A program made the position numbers and the translations under genes. DNA of 38,260 nucleotides from Fontibacillus panacisegetis. GTDB taxonomy: Bacteria > Bacillota > Bacilli > Paenibacillales > Paenibacillaceae. Shown piece by piece: positions 16,944 through 24,910 of the stretch (position 1 is the first letter of the stretch; every line of letters starts with the position of its first letter). The notes beneath the pieces were generated by a model. The model did no database searches, was not told where the DNA came from, and worked only from the letters and a program-made list of their open reading frames with translations. The stretch is from NCBI RefSeq assembly GCF_900102215.1, contig NZ_FNBG01000034.1, positions 11,702 to 49,961 on the forward strand, given 5' to 3'.

Positions 16944-17887
16944 ATAAGAAGAAGACGATCATTTTGCACCCTCCATTAAGAACGAAATATGCCTACGAAA
17001 AGTTAAAATGCTGCAAATATTGCCAGAGCTATACCGTGCTAAACGAGGAAAAGTGCACAGTCTGTGGCAAATCCGGCCTGCGTCCAGTTCTGGAAAAGGC
17101 TCGTCATAAAGCCAAACGTACGCAGTACAATGACCTGCTACTTACACTATTTCTCACGCTTTTAGCTATTCTTTTCAGCCAAACCTTTCAGCTTATGGCC
17201 ATTTCTGCTGGAGCAGGAGTCCTGCTTCTCGGGCTGCTCTATTTCGTTCAACGTCAAGCCCTGGAAAGCCGCATTTCAATAGAGCTGAGCAAGCTGTTCC
17301 AGCGTGAGCGCGGACAAATCGCTGCGGGTCTGATTCGCAATCTAGAGACAGCTGCTGCGCTTGAAGAGGAAGGCCGCTCCTACGAAATGATGCGAGAGGT
17401 TGCGGTTATCGTTCATAACGATCATATTCGAAAGTTGCAAATTATGCTGTTGCAGTCCTTTGTTCTTAGGAAAGATATGGAGCTTGAATTGGAGCCGCTT
17501 CTACTGGAAGATTTCGATCCTGAGCTTGCCGCGTATATTGGTGAACTCGCAAAAATTAAGCGGGAACTCATTAAAGACAAAACTTTTCAATATGTTATAA
17601 AGTACGAGCAGCAAATTCTGGCTATGGAAAACGGAAAAGACATACTAGCAGGAGTAGCCGGAGCCACTATCAGATTAAAACGTTATGTGCTAGCCTATTC
17701 GGGATTCATCGCTCGTTATGCACGCAGGCTTTCCAAAGACCGTTTCCTCAGACTATACCGGATGCTTGCCGAGTCCCCTGGTCTTGATTGGGGAGAGCTC
17801 TCGGCCGAAACAGCCCGGGTCTACGAGGAAAAATATCAGTGGGATGCTGACTTTCAACAAATAAAACCGAGGTCTACTATAATATGA
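16940..17887 (+). CDS. Zinc-ribbon membrane protein of unknown function
   Basis: This is a 315-aa protein. An N-terminal zinc ribbon has C25-x2-C28 and C39-x2-C42. Two closely spaced transmembrane helices (about 65-81 and 85-103) form a hairpin, so both the ribbon and the ~210-residue helical C-terminal region should be cytoplasmic. I know no family for it. It overlaps the 49-aa gene and the 630-aa gene by four bases each (ATGA at both ends), so the three form one translationally coupled unit. It could link the outside TPR-like protein to cytoplasmic parts of the tubulin/GTPase locus. Confidence 0.8.
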   Translation: MNKKKTIILHPPLRTKYAYEKLKCCKYCQSYTVLNEEKCTVCGKSGLRPVLEKARHKAKRTQYNDLLLTLFLTLLAILFSQTFQLMAISAGAGVLLLGLLYFVQRQALESRISIELSKLFQRERGQIAAGLIRNLETAAALEEEGRSYEMMREVAVIVHNDHIRKLQIMLLQSFVLRKDMELELEPLLLEDFDPELAAYIGELAKIKRELIKDKTFQYVIKYEQQILAMENGKDILAGVAGATIRLKRYVLAYSGFIARYARRLSKDRFLRLYRMLAESPGLDWGELSAETARVYEEKYQWDADFQQIKPRSTII

Positions 17888-19776
17888 CGTTTAAAAAATG
17901 GATAACCCTGCATCATCTACTCATTTTTTTATGCATTTTGACAATTCCCCTGCTAGTGCACAAAGGGCTGGGGATCTCTCAGAAGCTTACCGCTATTCAA
18001 ACAGCAGAACGCTTATTTCAGGATAAACTTCTGATAGAAGCTGAAGACTGGTACCAGAAGGCACGAAGCAATCGAACTATTCTTTACAAAGAGGAGCTTA
18101 TTTCCTCACGACTGGAGGAACTTGCCCCCATTACTGCTATGAAAAGAGATTTAGAGGATATTTCGAGTCAAGCTTCCAGTGCGAACAGAGAAAATGATTT
18201 CGAACTGCTTATGAGTGCATACGCTAAGCTTCAACAGGTACGGAGCAGCTATATTACACCAGAAGGACCTTACAGTAACTATTACCGTCAATTGTCTCAA
18301 AATTACAGCATTACGCAAAGCTTTACCAGTTATTTTAAAAACTTTCGCACGCTGTTTCTGGAGCAATTAGATCACAATCTGTCTACAGAAAACTATGATG
18401 ATGAATCTTTTAAATGGAAGCTGCTGCGCACACCCGCTCATTTGTTTGGCACAGAGCAGGAATGGCTCGACAAATTAAATACAGCCTTCCAAAAATATGA
18501 CGAAACGAAGCTGACAAGTATGGTTGCTAAAGGCTACATCGAACCTATGCTGAATAATGCCTCTTCTATGCTTACCGATTATAAAACCAACAACCTTGAA
18601 GCCCCTTGGATAAATGCTAAGGTGGATGACTTGATCGAGACGCTATTAAAAAGTGACTGGGACAACGACAACTATACTGCTTTTGCACTCCATTCGCGGC
18701 AGTTCACTGCATTCGCAAGCTCCGTTCACCCTGATTCCGAGGTGTTATCCTATGCCAAGGGCAAAATTGATGAGCTGATGCGTAATGCCAAAAGAAATGT
18801 AGTGCGCGGAAATTATCAGGAGGCAATTGATCTGTACACAGCCCTAGGCCAGTATCAGGATACAAAGGCAGAAATCAAGGCTACAGAGCTGGCTTGGACC
18901 TTTGCTGAACCAGTAAGACTCCTTCCATCCCCGACGGATGGAGGCAGCTATGCTCATGTTGTTGGTGGACGTGATAAATTTGGCTCTAAGGTATATGTTG
19001 CAGCAACTGATCAGAACAATGGGTTGTTTTGGGGTCGAATGAATGAGGAGGAAAGTGTTCAGATTCTGTCCAACCATGACCTGACCCCACAGCAGCAGAT
19101 CCGATCGATAGCCATAGATCCGAATCTAAGCACTCCCAGCAATCCTGTCATTGTCATCGAAGCAGAGTCAGAGGAAAGAAATGCACGCTATACGGCATTT
19201 GAAGTACGTGAAAACAGCATTACTCTCCTTTATTCGATGGAGGCAGATGGTCTAACCGTACAGCCGGATGGGACACTTCTTGTTGTCAACCCGGTTGGTG
19301 AAGGTGAAGGACAAACAGCGATCTTCGTACGTTCAGGTGATAATTATCAGTTCGCTGGCATCAAGCAGGATATTGTGGATATTTCCGCAGACAGTGTAAG
19401 CCAACATCCAGACACCCTTGTCCGCTTTACCTGCACCGTCATTTCCATTGGATCGGGGCAAGCTCTTGCCATTGGCAACAACAGCTTATTATTACTAAAA
19501 GGCGATTTCTCCCTACCCGCTGGAACAGCAAACATTATCGTAACAGGACGGTTCAAGCAATACGCCGAACAATATCTTGATGAGCAAAGCATCGGACTGA
19601 TCAAACAATTACTCTTAGAACAAACAGGCGGGCAAATCAGTGACCAGATTGAAGAGCAAGCCGGGGGCTTGGATGAATCTGGGAGATTGAATGAATTGCT
19701 GGATGGATTGCTTCATGGGCTTACTGATGCAAACACAATTCTAATCCCTGTTGTCGAGGTTGAGACAATCCAATAG
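17884..19776 (+). CDS. Membrane-anchored TPR-like extracytoplasmic protein
   Basis: This is a 630-aa protein with an N-terminal signal anchor (hydrophobic 9-26 after FKKW), placing the rest outside. Helical repeats like TPRs occur near residues 38-60 (AERLFQDKLLIEAEDWYQKA) and about 305-330 (AIDLYTALGQYQDTKAEIKA). The region from about 340 to 560 is beta-rich, with strands like those of a propeller or lipocalin-type sandwich, and the last 60 residues are acidic and Gly/Leu-rich. The protein is not a family I recognise. It ends the rightward unit and is followed by a strong terminator. It is probably a protein-interaction scaffold on the outer face of the membrane. Confidence 0.8.
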   Translation: MTFKKWITLHHLLIFLCILTIPLLVHKGLGISQKLTAIQTAERLFQDKLLIEAEDWYQKARSNRTILYKEELISSRLEELAPITAMKRDLEDISSQASSANRENDFELLMSAYAKLQQVRSSYITPEGPYSNYYRQLSQNYSITQSFTSYFKNFRTLFLEQLDHNLSTENYDDESFKWKLLRTPAHLFGTEQEWLDKLNTAFQKYDETKLTSMVAKGYIEPMLNNASSMLTDYKTNNLEAPWINAKVDDLIETLLKSDWDNDNYTAFALHSRQFTAFASSVHPDSEVLSYAKGKIDELMRNAKRNVVRGNYQEAIDLYTALGQYQDTKAEIKATELAWTFAEPVRLLPSPTDGGSYAHVVGGRDKFGSKVYVAATDQNNGLFWGRMNEEESVQILSNHDLTPQQQIRSIAIDPNLSTPSNPVIVIEAESEERNARYTAFEVRENSITLLYSMEADGLTVQPDGTLLVVNPVGEGEGQTAIFVRSGDNYQFAGIKQDIVDISADSVSQHPDTLVRFTCTVISIGSGQALAIGNNSLLLLKGDFSLPAGTANIIVTGRFKQYAEQYLDEQSIGLIKQLLLEQTGGQISDQIEEQAGGLDESGRLNELLDGLLHGLTDANTILIPVVEVETIQ

Positions 19777-19794
19777 TAGTGTAACCCCATATTA

Positions 19795-19843
19795 AAAAAG
19801 CTCTGAACCCGTCCCATACAGTGGGAATGATTCAGAGCTTTTT
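19795..19843. terminator. Bidirectional terminator between convergent units
   Basis: Perfect 13-bp arms, AAAAAGCTCTGAA (19795-19807) and TTCAGAGCTTTTT (19831-19843), carry A and T runs that act as U tails in both directions. An inner TCCCA/TGGGA stem lengthens it. It lies between the 630-aa gene and the convergent flavin reductase gene. Confidence 0.93.
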
Positions 19844-19853
19844 ATGTAACAGA

Positions 19854-20408
19854 TTATTTGGAAATTGTGGATTGAATCCGCCGATTGGTTTCCTCAACCA
19901 GCTCTTTCACGTTTTCTTCCAAACGGGTAATGAGCTCTTCCGCAATTTGGAATCCACCTTGCTCTGTTCGAGCAACCTGAGAATCCACCGTATATACTCC
20001 GCCTAAAATATGACGCGCGCCCAATACGGAAAGCACAGGCTTCAACGAGTAGTCGATGGACAGCAAGTGAGCCAGACTTCCTCCGATAAAAAGAGGCAAA
20101 ATGATTTTTCCGGCCAATCCTTTTTCAGGAACAAGGTCCAGGAATGTTTTCAGCACACCTGTATAGGAGGCTTTGTACACTGGACTAGCTACAATAACTG
20201 CGTCAGCTTCAGCAACTAATGCGTTAGCCTTAACAATGTGTTCGCTCTCAAATTTAGTATGGATCAAATCCTCCGGCGGGAGTTCGCCAACGTTCACACG
20301 CTGCACCTCGAATCCTTCCTTCTGAAGCAATTCCTCAGCTAACGCCATTACCGCAGTCAATCTTGAGCCCGGCGTTGGGCTTCCGTTAATAATCGTAACT
20401 TTAGGCAT
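19854..20408 (-). CDS. ssuE: NADPH-dependent FMN reductase (SsuE-like)
   Basis: This is a 184-aa flavodoxin-fold protein. The phosphate-binding GSPT motif (residues 9-12) and ASPVYKASYTGVLKTF (74-89) are typical of the NADPH-dependent FMN reductase family, where SsuE supplies reduced FMN to alkanesulfonate monooxygenase. Length is normal for SsuE. The start has AAGGAG ten bases upstream, and TATAAT (20447-20442) lies about 35 bp before the start. No ssuABCD genes are adjacent, so the partner monooxygenase is unknown and the enzyme may serve general flavin reduction. It is a single gene. Confidence 0.85.
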   Translation of the reverse strand: MPKVTIINGSPTPGSRLTAVMALAEELLQKEGFEVQRVNVGELPPEDLIHTKFESEHIVKANALVAEADAVIVASPVYKASYTGVLKTFLDLVPEKGLAGKIILPLFIGGSLAHLLSIDYSLKPVLSVLGARHILGGVYTVDSQVARTEQGGFQIAEELITRLEENVKELVEETNRRIQSTISK

Positions 20409-20505
20409 GATTTTAAATCTCCTTTTCTAAATTCACAACCCATTATAATATCATCATATCGTTTTTTTAAAATTTGAGCTATTCATTCAGTTAATTCTGT
20501 GTACA

Positions 20506-20532
20506 AAAAAACTCCTGAACGTTAGTCCAGAA
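20506..20532 (-). terminator. Intrinsic terminator on the minus strand
   Basis: On the minus strand the stem CTTCTGGAC / GTTCAGGAG (two G-U pairs) with a 4-nt loop is followed by seven T. It lies just after the 71-aa frame and is the first good terminator downstream of nnr, so it may end that transcript. Confidence 0.7.
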
Positions 20533-20542
20533 GCCTTTAAGC

Positions 20543-20758
20543 TTATGCTAGTTGGTTGGCTAAAAATGACGTGTTAGATACCCCTTTGTCCTCGTATGGT
20601 GGATTATTGCGCAAAATGTCTTTTAAAAGGTGGACACTACACAATATTCGATGTAGCTCTTTCTCAATCTCCAAAATCATCATATAGTGTACTTTCGTTA
20701 AAGGGACAACTACATCTAGATCCTTATGCTTATTGATGAATATTCCTATGGTGTCCAC
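20543..20758 (-). CDS. Possible 71-aa hypothetical protein
   Basis: The frame opens with GTG at 20758 and ends just before the minus-strand terminator at 20532. The residues from about 26 on form a plausible amphipathic helix (MILEIEKELHRILCSVHLLKDIL). No family is recognised. The start is poor, since the purine-rich AAAAGG directly abuts the GTG, and the frame lies largely between two inverted repeat copies. It may be chance coding in a small RNA or repeat element, so confidence is low. Confidence 0.3.
   Translation of the reverse strand: MDTIGIFINKHKDLDVVVPLTKVHYMMILEIEKELHRILCSVHLLKDILRNNPPYEDKGVSNTSFLANQLA
20625..20637. repeat. 13-bp inverted repeat arm, left (AAAAGGTGGACAC)
   Basis: This arm is the exact reverse complement of GTGTCCACCTTTT at 20751-20763. 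A third partial copy, AGGTGGACA, is at 20764-20772. Confidence 0.85.
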
Positions 20759-20778
20759 CTTTTAGGTGGACATTTTTT
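20751..20778 (+). terminator. Right inverted-repeat arm forming a plus-strand terminator-like hairpin
   Basis: TGTCCACCT (20752-20760) and AGGTGGACA (20764-20772) form a perfect 9-bp stem with a TTT loop, followed by T6 on the plus strand. No plus-strand gene is recognised upstream, so it could end a small RNA, belong to a repeat element, or form part of an antisense structure over the 71-aa frame. Confidence 0.6.
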
Positions 20779-20825
20779 GAGTTTGTCCATGATGAGAGAA
20801 CAAATAATAACTGCTGCTATAAAGC

Positions 20826-22448
20826 CTAAAGCGCATCTATAATGTCGCCGGCGATGAGTGCCGCAGGGTTGTGGCGGAGCGATGCAGCACGTTCACCTGC
20901 CTGACCGTGCAAATATACGCCGAAGGCGGCGGCCTGGACATCATCCAGGCCTTGCGCCAGAAGTGAGGCGATAATGCCTGTCAGGACATCGCCTGATCCG
21001 CCCGTTGCCATGCCCGGGTGGCCGGTCGTGTTGACGAAGACACGACCATCCGGGGCCGCGACAACGGTGCGGGCCCCCTTCAGCACGAGCGTCACGCCGT
21101 GCTGAAGGGCGAACCGGCGGGCTATGCCAAGCCGGTCGCGCTGCACTTCGCCCGTGCTCACTCCAGTGAGCCGGGCCATTTCGCCGGGATGCGGCGTCAG
21201 AATCGTCGCCGCATCCCGGCGCTGCCACCTCGCCAGGCCATCGGCCCTGGCGAGGATGCCCAGGGCGTCGGCGTCCACCACCAGTGGACGATCAGCGCCC
21301 TCCCACAAGGCGCGCATGAAGCCGTCCTCGCCCGGGAATCGGCCCATACCTGGGCCGACGGCGAGCACATCGCGCGCCGCGAGAAGCCGCAGCACTTCGT
21401 CAGCTGCGGCTTCGGTCCATGCGCCGGCTCCGCTATCCCCGGCCGGCGCCAGCATGAGCTCGGGCACAGCACCGAGCACATGCGGCAGCACCGCTGCGGG
21501 CAGCGCCCACGTCGCCAGCCCGCAGCCCGCGCGAAGCGCAGCTTTGGCCGCGAGCAGCCCCGCGCCGCTCATGGGCATGCTGCCTGCGGCAAGCAGCACA
21601 TGCCCATACGTGCCCTTATGCCCGTCCGCTTCGCGCCGACGGGCCACATCTATACCGAGCTCGTCGCCCAGCGACTCCTCGGTCAACAGCACTCCCGCCG
21701 CCTGCATCCCCGGCGGAAGTGCACGTGGAATGCCGATATAGCGTACAACGACTTCCCCTGCTGCCTTCGCACCCGGATACTGCGTCAAGCCCGCCTTCAT
21801 AAAGGCGAGACTCACCGTCACCCGGGCCTCAATGCAGGGATCGTGGATTGCGCCATTATCGGCGTCCAGACCACTTGGAATGTCTGCCGCCACAATGGGC
21901 AGACCACTCCTGTTCGCCGCTCTGATCAGGTCTGCGTATACGCCTCGCGGCGTCCCCTTTGCTCCTGTTCCAAGCAAGGCATCCACAATGCCAGTGTAGC
22001 CTCCACAAGTCAATAAGCGTGCCAAATCTTCACGCCCCACAACCCCACTCTTATCAGCCGCGGCTGCATCCCGCTGCACATCACTCTGTTCAAGGTTCAC
22101 ATCGTCGACATATTCCAGCAGCGGCAAATCCAGCGCTTCAACAATCCGGTGCTGAGCCAGAGCATCTCCGCTCAGCTTATCGCGAGGTACTGCATACAGC
22201 AGTGTCACCGATACTCCCTCGTCTGCAAGATGTCTTGAGCACACTAGACCATCGCCGCCATTATTGCCTTTACCAACAAGCACAAGCCAGTGCTGAGCAA
22301 GCTTAGAACGATCTACACCGCCTAATCGAAGCACTTCCTCCGCAATGGCTCTACCGGCATTTTCCATTAGCGCCATCGCAGGAATACCAAGCTTTGTTAT
22401 CGTAAATTGGTCAACATCTCTCATTTGTTCCGAGGATAGAAACTTCAT
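20826..22448 (-). CDS. nnr: Bifunctional NAD(P)H-hydrate repair enzyme (epimerase/dehydratase)
   Basis: This is a 540-aa fusion that repairs hydrated NADH/NADPH. The N-terminal YjeF-type epimerase domain (about 1-220) interconverts the R and S hydrates and has the GNNGGDG motif at 61-67. The C-terminal ribokinase-like dehydratase domain (about 240-540) removes water from S-NAD(P)HX using ADP or ATP; it shows GTYGHVLLAAG, GPGMG, TPHPGEMARL and ATGGSGD with catalytic Asp at 487. Start ATG has AAGGGGG nine bases upstream. The dehydratase half is visibly GC-rich (about 70% in one sampled 60-base line) compared with the epimerase half (about 53%), which may reflect recombination or codon bias. The acpS gene often found beside nnr is absent. 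Confidence 0.96.
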   Translation of the reverse strand: MKFLSSEQMRDVDQFTITKLGIPAMALMENAGRAIAEEVLRLGGVDRSKLAQHWLVLVGKGNNGGDGLVCSRHLADEGVSVTLLYAVPRDKLSGDALAQHRIVEALDLPLLEYVDDVNLEQSDVQRDAAAADKSGVVGREDLARLLTCGGYTGIVDALLGTGAKGTPRGVYADLIRAANRSGLPIVAADIPSGLDADNGAIHDPCIEARVTVSLAFMKAGLTQYPGAKAAGEVVVRYIGIPRALPPGMQAAGVLLTEESLGDELGIDVARRREADGHKGTYGHVLLAAGSMPMSGAGLLAAKAALRAGCGLATWALPAAVLPHVLGAVPELMLAPAGDSGAGAWTEAAADEVLRLLAARDVLAVGPGMGRFPGEDGFMRALWEGADRPLVVDADALGILARADGLARWQRRDAATILTPHPGEMARLTGVSTGEVQRDRLGIARRFALQHGVTLVLKGARTVVAAPDGRVFVNTTGHPGMATGGSGDVLTGIIASLLAQGLDDVQAAAFGVYLHGQAGERAASLRHNPAALIAGDIIDAL

Positions 22449-22487
22449 GAATAGCAGCCCCCTTCATTTTTGCTCAGCCGCTTAGTC

Positions 22488-22871
22488 TCATCCTACCTTG
22501 CCGAGCAAAAAGCTTACGATCAATATGATCAATACAACCGCAGTAATCCCTACAAAGCGATAGTCCTTTTCCGCCCAAAAAACAAACAACGATACAAATA
22601 CTCGAAATACTGGAGTTAATATAAGCAGCAATAACCCCGTTTCTATAACCGCCATCGCTTTTAACTGGAACAGCCCTTCAAAAATACCCCCAAACGTCGT
22701 TGGAAAAGTATCTCCCGGATACCCGCTCTCTCCAGTGATCAAATATTGGAGTAGTCCAATAACAATAACCGCACCCGCAATAAGTACCCCAATTCTAAGC
22801 ATCTTACTGATAACCAGCTCAACTTCATATGATCGGCTTTTATTAGATTCTTGCTGTTGACTTTGATCCAC
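22488..22871 (-). CDS. DUF1634 membrane protein, partner of TauE exporter
   Basis: This is a 127-aa protein with three transmembrane helices (about 26-45, 75-97 and 105-125) after a polar N-terminus. It matches the DUF1634 family, which usually follows TauE/SafE permease genes. It starts one base after the stop of the TauE gene. It probably assembles with or regulates that permease. Confidence 0.85.
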   Translation of the reverse strand: MDQSQQQESNKSRSYEVELVISKMLRIGVLIAGAVIVIGLLQYLITGESGYPGDTFPTTFGGIFEGLFQLKAMAVIETGLLLLILTPVFRVFVSLFVFWAEKDYRFVGITAVVLIILIVSFLLGKVG

Positions 22872-22872
22872 G

Positions 22873-23709
22873 TTAACCCCTCCATCCTTGATAGATCATC
22901 TGGAAGGCAACATAAACCATAACAGGAATGAACAGCTTCCGGATCGTTTTGCTCTTCATACGCTGCATAATTCGTGATCCTACCGTTGCCCCTACTAATA
23001 CCCCAAGCGCTACTGGAGCTGAAATGATCGGAATAATATCGCCCCGTAGCAAATAAATGCCTGCGCTGGCTGCCGCTGTTACACCCATCATAAAATTACT
23101 CGTTGCAGTTGATACTTTAAGCGGCATTTTCATGAAAACATCCATAGCCATTACTTTAAAGCTTCCGCTGCCGATGCCAAGAAGTCCTGATATGACCCCA
23201 GCCCCATACATGACGCCGAATCCCTCATAAACCCGGTCCACATTATACGATACCGTCTTGCCAAGAGCTTTATCATAATATTCTCCATCTAGTCCCAGCT
23301 TCTCTGCCACAGGATGCAATGGGACATTGGTTGGAACCTCTTCCTTCCCTTTTTTCACCATAGCATAGGCTGAATACAGCAGAAGTAAGGCGAATATAAA
23401 ATACAGAAACTTTGGAGCGACCAAAGCTCCAATGAACGCCCCGGTTATCGCTCCTACTGTCGTAGCAATCTCCAAAAACATCCCCACACGCAAATTCGTA
23501 ATTCTATCCCGAAGGTAAGCAATAGCCGAACCGCTCGAAGTTGCGATGACAGAAATAATACTCGCTCCAATCGCATGATTTATATCTACTCCAAACAGTA
23601 ACGTTAGAGCCGGAGTAACAACGATCCCCCCTCCTAAACCCAATACTGAACCTACCACACCTGCCAAAATAGCAATTAAAAATATTTCGATTACCGTCGC
23701 TGTCAACAC
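22873..23709 (-). CDS. TauE/SafE-family sulfite/organic-anion exporter
   Basis: This 278-aa polytopic protein has about eight transmembrane helices and the repeated TauE/SafE signature of an N-terminal GxxGxxLGLGGGxxxxPAL (LGLGGGIVVTPAL) and a second GLLGIGSGSFKVMAM. Family members export sulfite, sulfoacetate or similar anions. The GTG start at 23709 has AAGGAG five bases upstream. A promoter overlapped by a perfect palindrome lies upstream. Its position a few genes before the sulfate-uptake operon hints at sulfur metabolism, but this is only suggestive. Confidence 0.9.
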   Translation of the reverse strand: MLTATVIEIFLIAILAGVVGSVLGLGGGIVVTPALTLLFGVDINHAIGASIISVIATSSGSAIAYLRDRITNLRVGMFLEIATTVGAITGAFIGALVAPKFLYFIFALLLLYSAYAMVKKGKEEVPTNVPLHPVAEKLGLDGEYYDKALGKTVSYNVDRVYEGFGVMYGAGVISGLLGIGSGSFKVMAMDVFMKMPLKVSTATSNFMMGVTAAASAGIYLLRGDIIPIISAPVALGVLVGATVGSRIMQRMKSKTIRKLFIPVMVYVAFQMIYQGWRG

Positions 23710-23797
23710 TACATCTCCTTTTGTTTAACTAATAACCGTATCAATCGCCCACATAATGTCATGCTTTCCCTCGTTTTATGTAGCCTTCCTTACTCCA

Positions 23798-23825
23798 AAT
23801 ATAGTATAAGTCAGTTAACTGACAA
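23798..23825 (-). promoter_or_regulatory. Promoter of tauE-DUF1634 with palindromic operator
   Basis: On the minus strand TTGTCA (23825-23820) and TATATT (23803-23798) are 16 bp apart. The perfect 14-bp palindrome GTCAGTTAACTGAC (23810-23823) fills the -35 end and spacer, a typical place for a repressor. The regulator is not encoded nearby. Confidence 0.65.
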
Positions 23826-23893
23826 TGAAAACCAACAAGAGCTTGAAATCCTACCTCTACGTATGCAATAGTGGAAGGAGGAATATAGAAAGG

Positions 23894-24832
23894 ATGATAT
23901 CCGTGTCATTGCCGGAATGGATGATCTGGCTGCAACAGCAAACTGTTATCTCCTACATTACCTTGCCCGCTTTGTGTCTTTTTCTCGCTATATATGCGAT
24001 AACCAAATGGAGAATGGAGAAACGGGAGAGCTATCGGCTTAAGCGTCTGAACAGTAGTCTCAAGCTATATGCATCCGCCACAGGGCCGCTTATTCGTGGA
24101 GCAGAATCTTTGCAATTGCCTACTGAGGAACAGCAGCTATTAATGGATGTATTGCTTGAATGCAGAGCCGCTCCCTATATCACATCTGATTTGCTTGGAC
24201 AAATCAATGCCTACGCCCATGATCAGGATAACAGCAGGCTAACCCTGTTACTAAAAACAATAGAGCGCGAGAGTGATCGTTTGATTGAAGAGCAGGACAA
24301 GCTCCTTCATAGGATCGAAACTCCTGGCTGGGGATACTCACTATGGAAACAGATTTATCCCGCGATACCTTTTTTGTTCGCTTTAGCTCTCTTCTATTTG
24401 TTCGGGTGGCTTATTCAATTATTGTTCCAAATGTCGAGTCCACAGCTGGGGCTTTCAGATCTTTTGAGTAAGTGGTCTCTCTTCGGCTCAGCCTTATTCT
24501 CTCTTATTCTTTTGTATCCAGCACTTATGAACAGCAATCGGCCGACCGCAAGCTCCTTCTTACTAAAAGTATGGTCTATTATTATTGCATTATTATTTCT
24601 GTTTCATCTCATCAATCCCATGTTTGCTCCCTACATACTTGTGGTGCAGATGATTCTGTTTCTGATTGGATTTCGTTTCACTGGCAACAGGTCACGAAAA
24701 TCCCGTCCCTTTGCAGGTCATTACCCTATGCCAAACACAGAATCGACTGATGAGGAGGCTTCAGCACCAGGTTCTGAACTCGAAGCTTCCCCAAGCCATT
24801 ATGTACATGATCAAGAAAATCGACCTTCTTAA
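23894..24832 (+). CDS. Uncharacterised membrane protein
   Basis: This is a ~312-aa protein. One N-terminal transmembrane helix, a charged helical region of about 110 residues (roughly 40-150, with EEQQLLMDVLLECRA and RESDRLIEEQDKLLHR), and four C-terminal hydrophobic helices are followed by a short acidic, Ser/Glu-rich tail. No family is recognised. ATG 23894 and GTG 23903 are both possible starts, with AAAGG immediately before the former and GGAAGGAGG at greater distance. The longer frame from 23825 has no clear site. Codon use is like that of its neighbours. It runs away from the TauE gene and may share its regulatory region. Confidence 0.65.
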   Translation: MISVSLPEWMIWLQQQTVISYITLPALCLFLAIYAITKWRMEKRESYRLKRLNSSLKLYASATGPLIRGAESLQLPTEEQQLLMDVLLECRAAPYITSDLLGQINAYAHDQDNSRLTLLLKTIERESDRLIEEQDKLLHRIETPGWGYSLWKQIYPAIPFLFALALFYLFGWLIQLLFQMSSPQLGLSDLLSKWSLFGSALFSLILLYPALMNSNRPTASSFLLKVWSIIIALLFLFHLINPMFAPYILVVQMILFLIGFRFTGNRSRKSRPFAGHYPMPNTESTDEEASAPGSELEASPSHYVHDQENRPS

Positions 24833-24843
24833 CACAATAGAAT

Positions 24844-24879
24844 GGGGCTGTTCCGTGAAGTACACTTCCGGACAGCCCC
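24844..24879. terminator. Bidirectional terminator-like hairpin between membrane protein gene and yezD
   Basis: GGGGCTGT (24844-24851) pairs with ACAGCCCC (24872-24879), and an inner stem with bulges extends it. The T tracts are weak on both sides. It lies between convergent genes. Confidence 0.7.
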
Positions 24880-24910
24880 TCTATTTATTATATGATTGCT
24901 CTATTCATAG

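Noticed and set aside
2675..19776. Prophage or plasmid partition (TubZ/TubR) module
   Set aside because: There is no DNA-binding TubR, integrase, capsid, terminase or iteron-like repeat nearby, and the flanking genes are ordinary chromosomal ones.
21018..22016. Long plus-strand open frame (332 aa), and others opposite nnr
   Set aside because: They lie antisense to the clear nnr gene in a GC-rich stretch where stop codons are rare, have no ribosome-binding site, and have Arg/Pro/Ala/Ser-rich compositions typical of antisense frames.
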